Part shown: positions 1 to 6,334 of the stretch, in pieces | Numbering within the stretch: position 1 is the stretch's first letter | Layout: each line of letters begins with the position of its first letter | Notes under the pieces: generated by a model | Told to the model about the DNA's origin: nothing | Seen by the model: the letters and a program-made list of their open reading frames with translations, nothing else | The model's database searches: none | Made by a program: the position numbers and the translations under genes | Assembly: GCA_023544495.1 (NCBI GenBank) | Contig: JAMJFV010000083.1 | Coordinates: forward strand, 1-8,153 | Direction: 5' to 3' | Origin: ANME-2 cluster archaeon | Lineage (GTDB): Archaea > Halobacteriota > Methanosarcinia > Methanosarcinales > Methanocomedenaceae | Length of the DNA: 8,153 nucleotides

Positions 1-201
1 GATCTTGCTGATTTGAGTGTCTATCCGTGCCAGCACATTCATGTAAAAGCCAACAGTCCTCAGTCTTTCCTGCGATATATTCTTGATCACCCCGCAATGA
101 ATGCAAAAAGGATGCGGTTTCAATCCTTTCAGTTCATTATGTACCTTAAAAGGAAGCCATACCTTGTCAACACCACCACAGCTTTCATGGATACAACCCA
201 T
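1..201 (-). CDS. Partial small four-cysteine (putative zinc-binding) protein, N-terminal part
   Basis: Reading the minus strand from the ATG at 201 gives 67 codons with no stop before the left edge, so only the N-terminus is present. The protein begins MGCIHESCGG and has CX4C at residues 3-8 and CXXC at residues 33-36 (PFCIHCG). The four cysteines suggest a small zinc-ribbon-like fold. The stretch between them contains KVWLP and LKGLKPHP, and after the second pair comes a probable helix (GFYMNVLARID). From memory this resembles short conserved archaeal zinc-ribbon proteins starting MGCIHE, but I cannot name a family or function. An AGGT ribosome-binding-like site lies 4 bases upstream of the ATG, and an AT-rich TATA-like stretch lies around 235-222. 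It is divergent from the archaeosortase gene. An open frame on the opposite strand (13-246) is less protein-like and is taken as its shadow. Confidence 0.72.
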   Translation of the reverse strand, partial: MGCIHESCGGVDKVWLPFKVHNELKGLKPHPFCIHCGVIKNISQERLRTVGFYMNVLARIDTQISKI

Positions 202-246
202 AGTTACCTGACCATTTTAATATTTAATATAAATATTCACAATTAA

Positions 247-261
247 TAGTGATATTCACTA
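247..261. promoter_or_regulatory. Candidate operator: perfect palindrome TAGTGA-TAT-TCACTA
   Basis: The two 6-base arms are exact reverse complements around a 3-base centre. The palindrome lies midway in the divergent promoter region. The right half-site core ATATTCAC (252-259) also occurs at 233-240, 19 bases away and in the same orientation, close to two helical turns. This spacing is what a dimeric regulator bound to adjacent sites would use. It is inferred from symmetry only, and chance is possible in AT-rich DNA. Confidence 0.35.
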
Positions 262-331
262 CCTCTTTACGAACTAAAAGCTTTACGATTTACTATTTAT
301 ATTAATACTTCCACATATTAATTTGTCAATT

Positions 332-335
332 GGAG
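332..335 (+). promoter_or_regulatory. Shine-Dalgarno site GGAG that fixes the archaeosortase start
   Basis: GGAG ends 8 bases before the ATG at 344. It lies inside the extended frame that could begin at TTG 323, so it argues for ATG 344 as the true start. Confidence 0.65.
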
Positions 336-343
336 ACAAATAC

Positions 344-1195
344 ATGAAAAAACAAAACATTTTCCTGTTCCTGTTAATACTTGCACTCTTTCTCGGAGGT
401 ACTGTGGAGATCAGTGAAGGCTCAACAGTCCTTGGCATCCTTCTTTTATTTCTTGCATTACTGACAACATCAAAGATCAACTTCGGCAATCCGGATGAAG
501 AGGATAAAAGCAACTACACAATGATCATGTTGCTCGGCCTGGGCATCGTACTGAGCGATATCTTATTTAACACTGCATCACATAGCCGGCTGGGTACGCT
601 CGACATCATGACCTTCCTCTTTGGCCTCTCCCTGATCACCTTCGGGATCAACAATAACGAGCTGCGCAGAATGGGAACATTCACCGCATTCATGTCAGCC
701 ACATTCCTCATATTATTCCTGGTATTCTTCAGCCTGTTCAATCGTCTCAACATCGATTTCACCCATTTCTTTGACCACTATTTCGTACTGCTCCCGGTTG
801 TATCCATCCTGAACACCATGCAGGTACCCATCGAAATAATCGGAACCGAAACCGTCCGCATGACAGGTGTGGAAGAGATGAGCGTTATCATCGGAGGACC
901 ATGTTCCGGCCTTTATTCCATGTTCATGCTGATCGGCATCATAGTAGGTTACACCAGGCTGGAGAAATTTGACAACAAACAAGTATATGCAATGCTCCTT
1001 ATCACGGCAGCCGTTGCATACACTTCCAACATATTCAGGATCATCTCACTATACTTAGTTGGATATTCATATGGCAGCCAGACCATGATGTTCGTTCACA
1101 CCCACCTGGGCTGGATCATCTTTACCGTTGTGGCCGGGATACTACTGTATATCTTAAATAAAATTCCACGACATAAGGTAATACAAAATCCATAA
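344..1195 (+). CDS. Archaeosortase/exosortase family transpeptidase (multi-pass membrane protein)
   Basis: This is a 283-residue protein with about eight or nine hydrophobic segments. The exosortase/archaeosortase catalytic set is present: Cys187 in GGPCSGLYSM, Arg232 in SNIFRI, and His252/His254 in HTHLGW (numbered from ATG 344). Known family members cut a C-terminal tripartite tag (short motif, transmembrane helix, basic end) from exported proteins and transfer the new end to a lipid or other anchor, on the outer face of the membrane. The frame extends to a TTG at 323, but the GGAG site and the MKKQN beginning support ATG 344. I cannot assign the subtype (ArtA-E) or its recognition motif; no tagged substrate is visible in the window, and the neighbouring 1210-residue protein lacks such a tag. 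The gene is convergent with that protein, with 8 bases between stops. The region just after the N-terminal helices (NPDEEDKSN) is a charged loop. Confidence 0.9.
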   Translation: MKKQNIFLFLLILALFLGGTVEISEGSTVLGILLLFLALLTTSKINFGNPDEEDKSNYTMIMLLGLGIVLSDILFNTASHSRLGTLDIMTFLFGLSLITFGINNNELRRMGTFTAFMSATFLILFLVFFSLFNRLNIDFTHFFDHYFVLLPVVSILNTMQVPIEIIGTETVRMTGVEEMSVIIGGPCSGLYSMFMLIGIIVGYTRLEKFDNKQVYAMLLITAAVAYTSNIFRIISLYLVGYSYGSQTMMFVHTHLGWIIFTVVAGILLYILNKIPRHKVIQNP

Positions 1196-1203
1196 TCTAC
1201 CTC

Positions 1204-4200
1204 TCATTGCAGTATAATTTCCACAAAAGGAGTTGCACTGTTCCCACTTACATCGAATTGTATCCAGTTATCCAGCAACGCATATTCATTATCGATAGTT
1301 ATTGGTTCGACATTCTCCATAACGATCCTGGTCCCAGTCATCTCAATAATCTTGAAATCACCGTACCGTTTGTCAATAGAAAGCTGCACCGGAGTTTGTG
1401 AATATTGCCTGACATCCTTCAGTAATATCATCTCCCCGACAATTGACTCTATCTTACATTCAAAGAAAGGAATTTCTTCGTTACCATATACAGTCGTAAA
1501 TGCAACTGTTTGCCCTTCTGAAAAGATATTTGAATCAACCATGACCCTGTTGCGGGTAAGTTCCAGCAAAGCACCATCATCGGTGATATCCCAAAAGGTC
1601 AGGATATATCCATCCTTTAACAGGTATGGTTCCCTTATCCGTAACGATTTCGTGTCATCATGTAGCAGTATCCGGTTGAACAAACCGACTTCATCATTAC
1701 CAATAGGTGCATAAACCTTTCCTAAAAACCCTATTTCTCCACTGCTGAGGGTCGTCAGATACTGAGCATCGCCTATCCTGACATACCTATCATTTGAAAA
1801 GTACATGTTGAAAGCTTCATAGGAGGTTCCAGAATCCAGGTCATACCCAAAAGGCCTGAAGTTCTCACCAGTCAGGTTCATCCAGCGTCCGGCCCCGATG
1901 TTGTATGACGAACCCTTCACCCTGTACGTCCCGGGTTTTGTCTTGGTGGTATATGCATATGCCCTCCCGCGATCATATGAAACCTTGAACATAACCCTGT
2001 TGTTCAGAAGACTGGTAGGATCCGTCAACTGGATAGTAGCCGGGTTCGTGAAGATAATGCGGTCAGCTGTAATATCATCCACCAGGAATTCACCATACCT
2101 ATCACCGATACTGACCTGACGGGGAGAATCAGAATATAAATTAAGATCTGTTATCCTTACACTGTCAATTGATATACTTCCTAACTTAAAGAAAAGTATC
2201 CTGTAATTGTTTATCCCTGAGACCGTTGTCCTATATTCGAATGTTTCACCGACCGCCATTGTTTCCGTGGCAATTGCAAGACCATTTCTCCTCAACTCCA
2301 GGACAGCAGAACCATCAAATCCATTGATAGCGAATAGCGTCACATTGTAACCATTCCCGAGTGCCCATGTATCACCTGATCTCATGGTCTTTGACCCGCT
2401 ATTTATGATAATGTCTGTCAAAGTATCAGCTTTCAAAGGATCAACAGAATAGTACCTTTTACCCTGATACCAGATAGTACCGGAGCTGGTACGGGTAGTA
2501 TATGTAGCGTCTCCCACGCCCACAGTGCCATCACTGGTGAAATATAACGTAAGGTCTTCGGTTGAATAAAGATCAGAATAATCCCCACTCGATATTGTGA
2601 CCGTTTTACCCGCCTTTGTAGAAAACACATCCCCCCGGATCTCAAGCTCACCACCGGAGCCCCCTGTCTTGACATCACTCACATTCTGGTCAAAGAAAGA
2701 CGCAAAAGCCACATCATCCCACCATACCTGTACCCTGTCAGAATTCCCCTGCAGTTCCAGTATCTTCAGTTCGATCCGGTTATTTCTCAGTAGCATGACC
2801 GGGATCTCGACATGTTCCCATCCCTCATTGCCCGCAACATCATCCTCCCACACGATCCTGTCGTTCAATAGTACCTGCTTTGTATGATAACCCGTCCCGC
2901 CGGAAGTGATAGAATCCTTCACATCAAATGTCAGCATCACCAGACCTTTTGTTGAACCGTTGATATATTGATGGGCCGCTCCAAAATCCCAGGCACTTGA
3001 GTAATTATCCGGCCCCTGTCTTATCTCGTACGAAAGCATAGGTGAACGTGATAAAGAGTCAGTATAATTCCCGCTAAAGTTGACCCCTGTGAATTGCCAG
3101 ATGGATGAATATTCCATATCACCGTTAAGGATCTCAGGAGGAGTTATCGCATAGTTAAGCGCAGCATCAAGATTGTCATAGTCTATTATAGATACTATCA
3201 ACACCTCGTCAATACGGTAAGGCTCTTCATCATCTCCCCGGTACAATACAGCTTCCAGTTTAATATTAGGACCGATCGCGTCAGGAACGAAAGATATCTC
3301 CTTGACCCAATCTTCCCGGCCGGCAAGCCAGAACCTCTGGCTGCTTACAGGGATACCGTCCAGCCTTATCTCAAGGTTATAGTCTGTATAATTATTCTCA
3401 TAATTTTCCACTGCCACTGTGATGCTGGTGGGAATCCCCAGGGTCATATTTGAATTCCAGTTCCGGATAGTCAGGTTTGTAAGTGTTTTCAACTGGATAT
3501 CATCCCACCAGACACTCATACTCTGGTTTTGAAGGTTCTTTTGCGCATTTACCCGCAGCATAATGCGGTTGGTTTCAGACAACCTGACCGGTGATTCAAC
3601 ATGCTGCCAACCTTCATCACCCGCAGTATCCTCCTCCCAGATAACCTTATTATTGAACAGCACCTGCTTCAGGTAATTCCCTTGAGTCCTGGAAGAATCC
3701 GAATCTTTTACATTGAATGATAATACTCCCGGCCCTTGCTTCGACGCATTGATATCCTGGTAAACTGCACCGAAATACCCTGCCCCTACAGATTGTCCAT
3801 TTTTACCCTCCAGGATATTGACCTGGTACGAGCGTGATTTCGAAATACCGGTCTTATTAGAATAATTCCCTGTAAATACCGGACTCCCTGAAAATATCCA
3901 GCCTCTTTCATCCTCCATATTTCCATTTAAGATCCTGGGCACGGAGATCAGGTAACTCTCAATACCACTATTGTTTTTATCAATTTGTGAATTGACCCAG
4001 AGATGTACCGAACGATAGGTGCTCCCGGTTCCTTCTTTAAATAACAAAAATTCGAGTCTGATTTTCTCACCCATGACATCAGGGAAGTATGTCACATTCT
4101 CGACCCATTTCTCTTTATGGCCCAATCGAACTTCCCTCTCTGTCAGGACCACACCGCCGAGCACCACCTGCAGGGTATAGTTCACACGTGCGTGCTCGTA

Positions 4201-4836
4201 ATTCTCCACCCCGACAAGAGTGGTGGTCGCCTCGCCAAAAGAAAGGTTTGTCGGGTATCCTTCTGCCTTCCCGCCCGGACCAAGGATATAGAGGGCCGTG
4301 AACTGCTCAGGTTCAAAAGTAAGCTTTGCATAGACGAGCATTCCACTGGCAATAATGATGGACCCCACCATAGCAATTATCAGTGTTTTCTCGATATCGG
4401 TCATCTCTTCTTTCGTCTTCAGGGATTCAATGAATGGCCGGGCATCGGGAACAAAACGCTGCTCAGGGGGGAGCCGCCTTCTCATAAAATAGGTAATAAG
4501 CATAAAGAACAGGATTATTAGCGTAAGCGAGACCACGATAGAAGTCGGTCTGAAACGCCAGACTGTGACACTAATCGCAAATCCGTCAAACACCGTAATG
4601 GCAATGCTAAGACCAATGCTCAGGGTGAACCGTTCTATCCCGCTGATATCGCGCCCGGGGAATAATGCTGCAATGAACACGTATCCGGGCAGGAACAGCA
4701 GAAGGACCAGTGCAAGAGGAATTCGAAGTGGAGTTTCGTTGAACGGCGGAATAAGTATGAACAGAACAGCCAGAAAATTAGTTACGAAAACCAGATACAG
4801 GTCTATCCAGGGTGATTGAATCAGTGGCCTTTTCAT
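1204..4836 (-). CDS. DUF1616 membrane protein fused to repeated beta-rich ectodomains and tandem S-layer domains
   Basis: This is a 1210-residue surface protein. Residues 12-118 contain four hydrophobic helices with a DUF1616-type signature (LFLPGYVFIAALFP, 47-60, then ERFTLSIGLSIAI). A fifth helix lies at 150-171, and everything after it is predicted extracellular. The ectodomain has an Ig-like module (about 175-285), a jelly-roll-like module (291-452), second copies of both (452-552 and 561-714), a linker with TGGSGG (724-729), and two S-layer duplication modules (729-955 and 956-1196). About 18 N-x-S/T sequons suggest heavy N-glycosylation. It ends in IILQ with no hydrophobic tail or archaeosortase tag. 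ATG 4836 is preceded by GTGAT, a site complementary to the 3' end of 16S rRNA. DUF1616 and S-layer assignments are from remembered family patterns. The likely role is a membrane-rooted structural or adhesive component that inserts in the S-layer; no enzymatic motif is seen. It is the third gene of the minus-strand cluster, 42 bases behind the small membrane protein. Confidence 0.87.
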   Translation of the reverse strand: MKRPLIQSPWIDLYLVFVTNFLAVLFILIPPFNETPLRIPLALVLLLFLPGYVFIAALFPGRDISGIERFTLSIGLSIAITVFDGFAISVTVWRFRPTSIVVSLTLIILFFMLITYFMRRRLPPEQRFVPDARPFIESLKTKEEMTDIEKTLIIAMVGSIIIASGMLVYAKLTFEPEQFTALYILGPGGKAEGYPTNLSFGEATTTLVGVENYEHARVNYTLQVVLGGVVLTEREVRLGHKEKWVENVTYFPDVMGEKIRLEFLLFKEGTGSTYRSVHLWVNSQIDKNNSGIESYLISVPRILNGNMEDERGWIFSGSPVFTGNYSNKTGISKSRSYQVNILEGKNGQSVGAGYFGAVYQDINASKQGPGVLSFNVKDSDSSRTQGNYLKQVLFNNKVIWEEDTAGDEGWQHVESPVRLSETNRIMLRVNAQKNLQNQSMSVWWDDIQLKTLTNLTIRNWNSNMTLGIPTSITVAVENYENNYTDYNLEIRLDGIPVSSQRFWLAGREDWVKEISFVPDAIGPNIKLEAVLYRGDDEEPYRIDEVLIVSIIDYDNLDAALNYAITPPEILNGDMEYSSIWQFTGVNFSGNYTDSLSRSPMLSYEIRQGPDNYSSAWDFGAAHQYINGSTKGLVMLTFDVKDSITSGGTGYHTKQVLLNDRIVWEDDVAGNEGWEHVEIPVMLLRNNRIELKILELQGNSDRVQVWWDDVAFASFFDQNVSDVKTGGSGGELEIRGDVFSTKAGKTVTISSGDYSDLYSTEDLTLYFTSDGTVGVGDATYTTRTSSGTIWYQGKRYYSVDPLKADTLTDIIINSGSKTMRSGDTWALGNGYNVTLFAINGFDGSAVLELRRNGLAIATETMAVGETFEYRTTVSGINNYRILFFKLGSISIDSVRITDLNLYSDSPRQVSIGDRYGEFLVDDITADRIIFTNPATIQLTDPTSLLNNRVMFKVSYDRGRAYAYTTKTKPGTYRVKGSSYNIGAGRWMNLTGENFRPFGYDLDSGTSYEAFNMYFSNDRYVRIGDAQYLTTLSSGEIGFLGKVYAPIGNDEVGLFNRILLHDDTKSLRIREPYLLKDGYILTFWDITDDGALLELTRNRVMVDSNIFSEGQTVAFTTVYGNEEIPFFECKIESIVGEMILLKDVRQYSQTPVQLSIDKRYGDFKIIEMTGTRIVMENVEPITIDNEYALLDNWIQFDVSGNSATPFVEIILQ
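1249..2652 (-). repeat. Tandem pair of S-layer duplication domains (protein-level repeat)
   Basis: This encodes residues about 729-955 and 956-1196. Both copies carry a strand with YFTSDG or YFSNDR, then DA(T/Q)Y(T/L)TxxSSG, then a G(Y)xxTxxxI...GxxLEL(R/T)RN core (GNGYNVTLFAIN and KDGYILTFWDIT), then SI(G/D)(D/K)RYG(E/D)F and a closing hydrophobic strand. The second copy has WMNLTGENFRPFGYDLDSG, typical of Methanosarcina S-layer proteins as I remember them. The first copy lacks that clear opening and is more divergent. Confidence 0.8.
2695..3483 (-). repeat. Second copy of the Ig-like + jelly-roll repeat unit (protein-level)
   Basis: This encodes residues about 452-714. Matching landmarks are SITVAVENYENN, ISFVPDAIGPNIKLEAVLY, TPPEILNGDMEYSSIWQFTG, GAAHQYINGS, VMLTFDVKDS, KQVLLNDRIVWEDDVAGNEG and VQVWWDDVA. 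The tryptophan- and aspartate-rich end (WWDD) and the NG(N/D)ME opening resemble carbohydrate-binding jelly-roll modules, but that function is only a possibility. Confidence 0.85.
3481..4314 (-). repeat. First copy of the Ig-like + jelly-roll repeat unit (protein-level)
   Basis: This encodes residues about 175-452. The Ig-like part has TTTLVGVENYE, a VTYFPDVMGEKIRLEFLLF stretch and a final VHLWV strand. The jelly-roll part begins SVPRILNGNMED and contains GAVYQDIN, VLSFNVKDSD, KQVLFNNKVIWEEDTAGDEG and ends with SVWWDDIQL. The unit matches 2695-3483 segment by segment. Similarity is clear in protein and only patchy in DNA, so the duplication is old. Confidence 0.85.
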
Positions 4837-4878
4837 ACTATCACAAACATGGTCAACATATTATCTCAATTATATATC
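4837..4878 (-). promoter_or_regulatory. Possible internal promoter ahead of the DUF1616/S-layer gene
   Basis: The 42-base gap holds the minus-strand TATA-like sequence ATATATAAT about 35 bases before the ATG at 4836. It would give a very short leader that still contains GTGAT. The gene may therefore have its own promoter in addition to readthrough from the two upstream genes. This is judged by eye. Confidence 0.35.
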
Positions 4879-5127
4879 TTAGCTCAACCTTTTTTTGAAT
4901 ATCAGGTACATCATGGTGTGTGTTGTGACCAGCAAGCCAAGATAAACTCCGGTGATGATAATGGAATCTAACGCTTTAAAGTCCTTATTGTAGAACGTAT
5001 AGACCACAAGTATCCCGAACAATATCATCAAATGGGAGATAATACTATACAACAGCGTCTTTTTCCATCGTGGTATGCTCTCGTAAGTATCAATGATCTT
5101 TTCTCTCGCACATACCATTATCTTCAT
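4879..5127 (-). CDS. Small two-helix membrane protein coupled to the M48-like gene
   Basis: This 82-residue protein starts MKIMVCAREK. It has a basic N-terminal region containing PRWKK, two hydrophobic helices (roughly residues 26-45 and 54-74), and a basic end KKRLS, so both ends are probably cytoplasmic. I do not recognise a family. The chosen ATG at 5127 overlaps the TGA stop of the M48-like gene as ATGA, and GGAGGG (5142-5137) lies 9 bases upstream, so the two are likely translationally coupled. An in-frame ATG at 5148 would add seven residues (MDGGWAR), but it lacks a well-placed ribosome site. The coupling suggests that it works with the M48-like protein, for example as a partner subunit; this is inference. 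Confidence 0.7.
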   Translation of the reverse strand: MKIMVCAREKIIDTYESIPRWKKTLLYSIISHLMILFGILVVYTFYNKDFKALDSIIITGVYLGLLVTTHTMMYLIFKKRLS

Positions 5128-6083
5128 ACGAGCCCACCCTCCATCCATTCCCGGTGTATCGTGTCTATTCGCTCATCAAGTCCCGGGTGTGTTTTAAAAA
5201 GTGTATAAAAGTCATCGTCGGTATTTTTGCTCTGGGGCAGCGGATTGACTATGTTGAGCATTCCATGGGCAGGATTCATACTATCATATCGTGTCTCATT
5301 GAAATGTCTCCCGATCTTTGCAAGCATCCGGACATAGGTCCACGGGCCTTTACATATTTCCACTGCCGTTTTGTCTATACTATGGTCCCTGTTCGCAGGT
5401 ATTGCCAGCAATATCAATGACGCGGCAGGAGGGTCTACCAGTGCCATGGCAAGAAATTTTATCATACGCGGTGCAGGGTCATCTTTCTGGCCAAAACCTG
5501 TGAGCAGTGAACCCCACAAAGCAATGGTTGAGAACATGGTCAATATACCTGCGATAAATGCCACCAGGGTTTGCCAGTAGATCTGGTTCACCTTTATACG
5601 TGACATCTCATGGATTATCGCACAGGTCAATTCTTCTGAGGACAATATATCCATTAACGAATGGGTCATTACAATTGAAGCAGAATTTTCATCACGTCCA
5701 ACCGTAAATATGAGTGGAATATCGTTATCTGATATATAGATCCCGGGAACAGGAATTTTGACTATTTCTGCAAATCCCTCAATAGTCTCGATAAACTCAG
5801 GAGAATCGTCTTTCAACAATTCCTTGCCGCCATAGAGTTTTACCATAAAGAAGGATGGCAGATAATACAAACTACCCGCAGCGATCCCGGAAATGATGAG
5901 ACCTGCCGCAACACCATACATTGCTCCCTGTGCTTTAGCTACAAAATATCCGGCTGCTGCAGTAATAGTACATATTACCAGTGATAATCCAATAAAGACC
6001 AGGTATATTTTCGGTTTTTCTTTCATGATATTCCCTATTGCTCTGTGCCATGGTTTGTTGTATGATTCAGCAACTGTTCTCAC
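5124..6083 (-). CDS. HtpX/M48-like membrane protein with degenerate zinc site (probable pseudoprotease)
   Basis: This 319-residue protein has the M48B/HtpX plan: two N-terminal helices (about 26-49 and 54-80), then PVPGIYISDNDIPLIFTVGRDE (HtpX-like region before the active site), the zinc helix CAIIHEMSRIK (154-164), two more hydrophobic segments (about 168-197 and 208-229), and the C-terminal signature GMLNIVNPL ... LFKTHPGLDERI. HtpX enzymes are membrane zinc proteases that degrade damaged membrane proteins. Here the second histidine of HExxH is Arg162 (CGT, one transition from CAT), and the usual ExxAD ligand region reads RDHSID (232-237). Proteolysis is therefore doubtful, and it may act as a scaffold or chaperone. 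The start at 6083 has no ribosome site. The alternative ATG at 6026 (MKEKPKIYL) is preceded by AGGGA and also leaves all helices intact. It is the first gene of the minus-strand cluster. Confidence 0.87.
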   Translation of the reverse strand: MRTVAESYNKPWHRAIGNIMKEKPKIYLVFIGLSLVICTITAAAGYFVAKAQGAMYGVAAGLIISGIAAGSLYYLPSFFMVKLYGGKELLKDDSPEFIETIEGFAEIVKIPVPGIYISDNDIPLIFTVGRDENSASIVMTHSLMDILSSEELTCAIIHEMSRIKVNQIYWQTLVAFIAGILTMFSTIALWGSLLTGFGQKDDPAPRMIKFLAMALVDPPAASLILLAIPANRDHSIDKTAVEICKGPWTYVRMLAKIGRHFNETRYDSMNPAHGMLNIVNPLPQSKNTDDDFYTLFKTHPGLDERIDTIHREWMEGGLV

Positions 6084-6334
6084 ATACGGTTGTTTTTCTT
6101 AATTTTTTTCAAGACGGTTTTGAATACTGTTTTATAACTAAATGACGTTTCACATAAAAGTTTTTCTGAGGACTTCAGAGATCTTTTCATGATATTTTTT
6201 TCTAAATGATATTCGTAATAACTGTGTGAAAATTAACCTTAAAATACAATATATATCATTCATTCACCATATACGGACAATATGCCCAGTATATTGGAAA
6301 TCATTAAATATTTGATTTTCCGATTTTATAATTA
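6084..6334. promoter_or_regulatory. AT-rich divergent promoter region between M48-like gene and cysteate synthase
   Basis: This is 251 bases without a coding frame that I can support. For the minus strand, TAGTTATAAA (6140-6131) is a TATA-like element about 50 bases before the 6083 start. For the plus strand, TTAAATATT (6304-6312) lies just over 20 bases before ATG 6335. No Shine-Dalgarno site is visible there, so the mRNA may be leaderless or nearly so. Inverted repeats are at 6278-6296 (CAATAT/ATATTG) and 6165-6179 (TCTGA/TCAGA). Confidence 0.5.
6278..6296. promoter_or_regulatory. Inverted repeat CAATAT-N7-ATATTG upstream of cysteate synthase
   Basis: Perfect 6-base arms around a 7-base centre lie just upstream of the likely TATA box for the coenzyme M genes. 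The position fits an operator or activator site. The arms are short and AT-rich, so chance is a real alternative. Confidence 0.25.

Larger units (their letters stand above)
202..343. promoter_or_regulatory. Divergent promoter region between zinc-ribbon-like gene and archaeosortase gene
   Basis: This is 142 bases of very AT-rich DNA between two divergent starts. For the plus-strand gene, a TATA-like ATTTATAT lies at 295-302, which would place transcription start near 325 and leave a short leader containing the ribosome site. For the minus-strand gene, the AT-rich stretch around 235-222 is the likely TATA box and would give a very short leader. A perfect palindrome (247-261) sits between the two. 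The TATA assignments are by eye. Confidence 0.55.

Noticed and set aside
13..246. A 77-codon plus-strand open frame at the left edge
   Set aside because: The opposite strand encodes a more convincing four-cysteine protein with a ribosome-like site, and this frame ends in AT-rich promoter DNA.
323..343. TTG start extending the archaeosortase by seven residues
   Set aside because: The GGAG site lies within this extension and is correctly spaced for ATG 344, and the extension MSIGDKY adds nothing typical of the family.
713..982. An 89-codon minus-strand open frame
   Set aside because: It is wholly inside the archaeosortase gene, whose catalytic residues are plainly in the plus frame.
4117..4521. 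A 134-codon plus-strand open frame
   Set aside because: It is antisense to the membrane helices and Ig-like module of the DUF1616 protein, and has no promoter, ribosome site or recognisable motif.
6165..6179. Hairpin-like TCTGA-N5-TCAGA as a terminator or operator
   Set aside because: The arms are only 5 bases, no gene ends here, and no T-run fits a terminator, so chance is likely.
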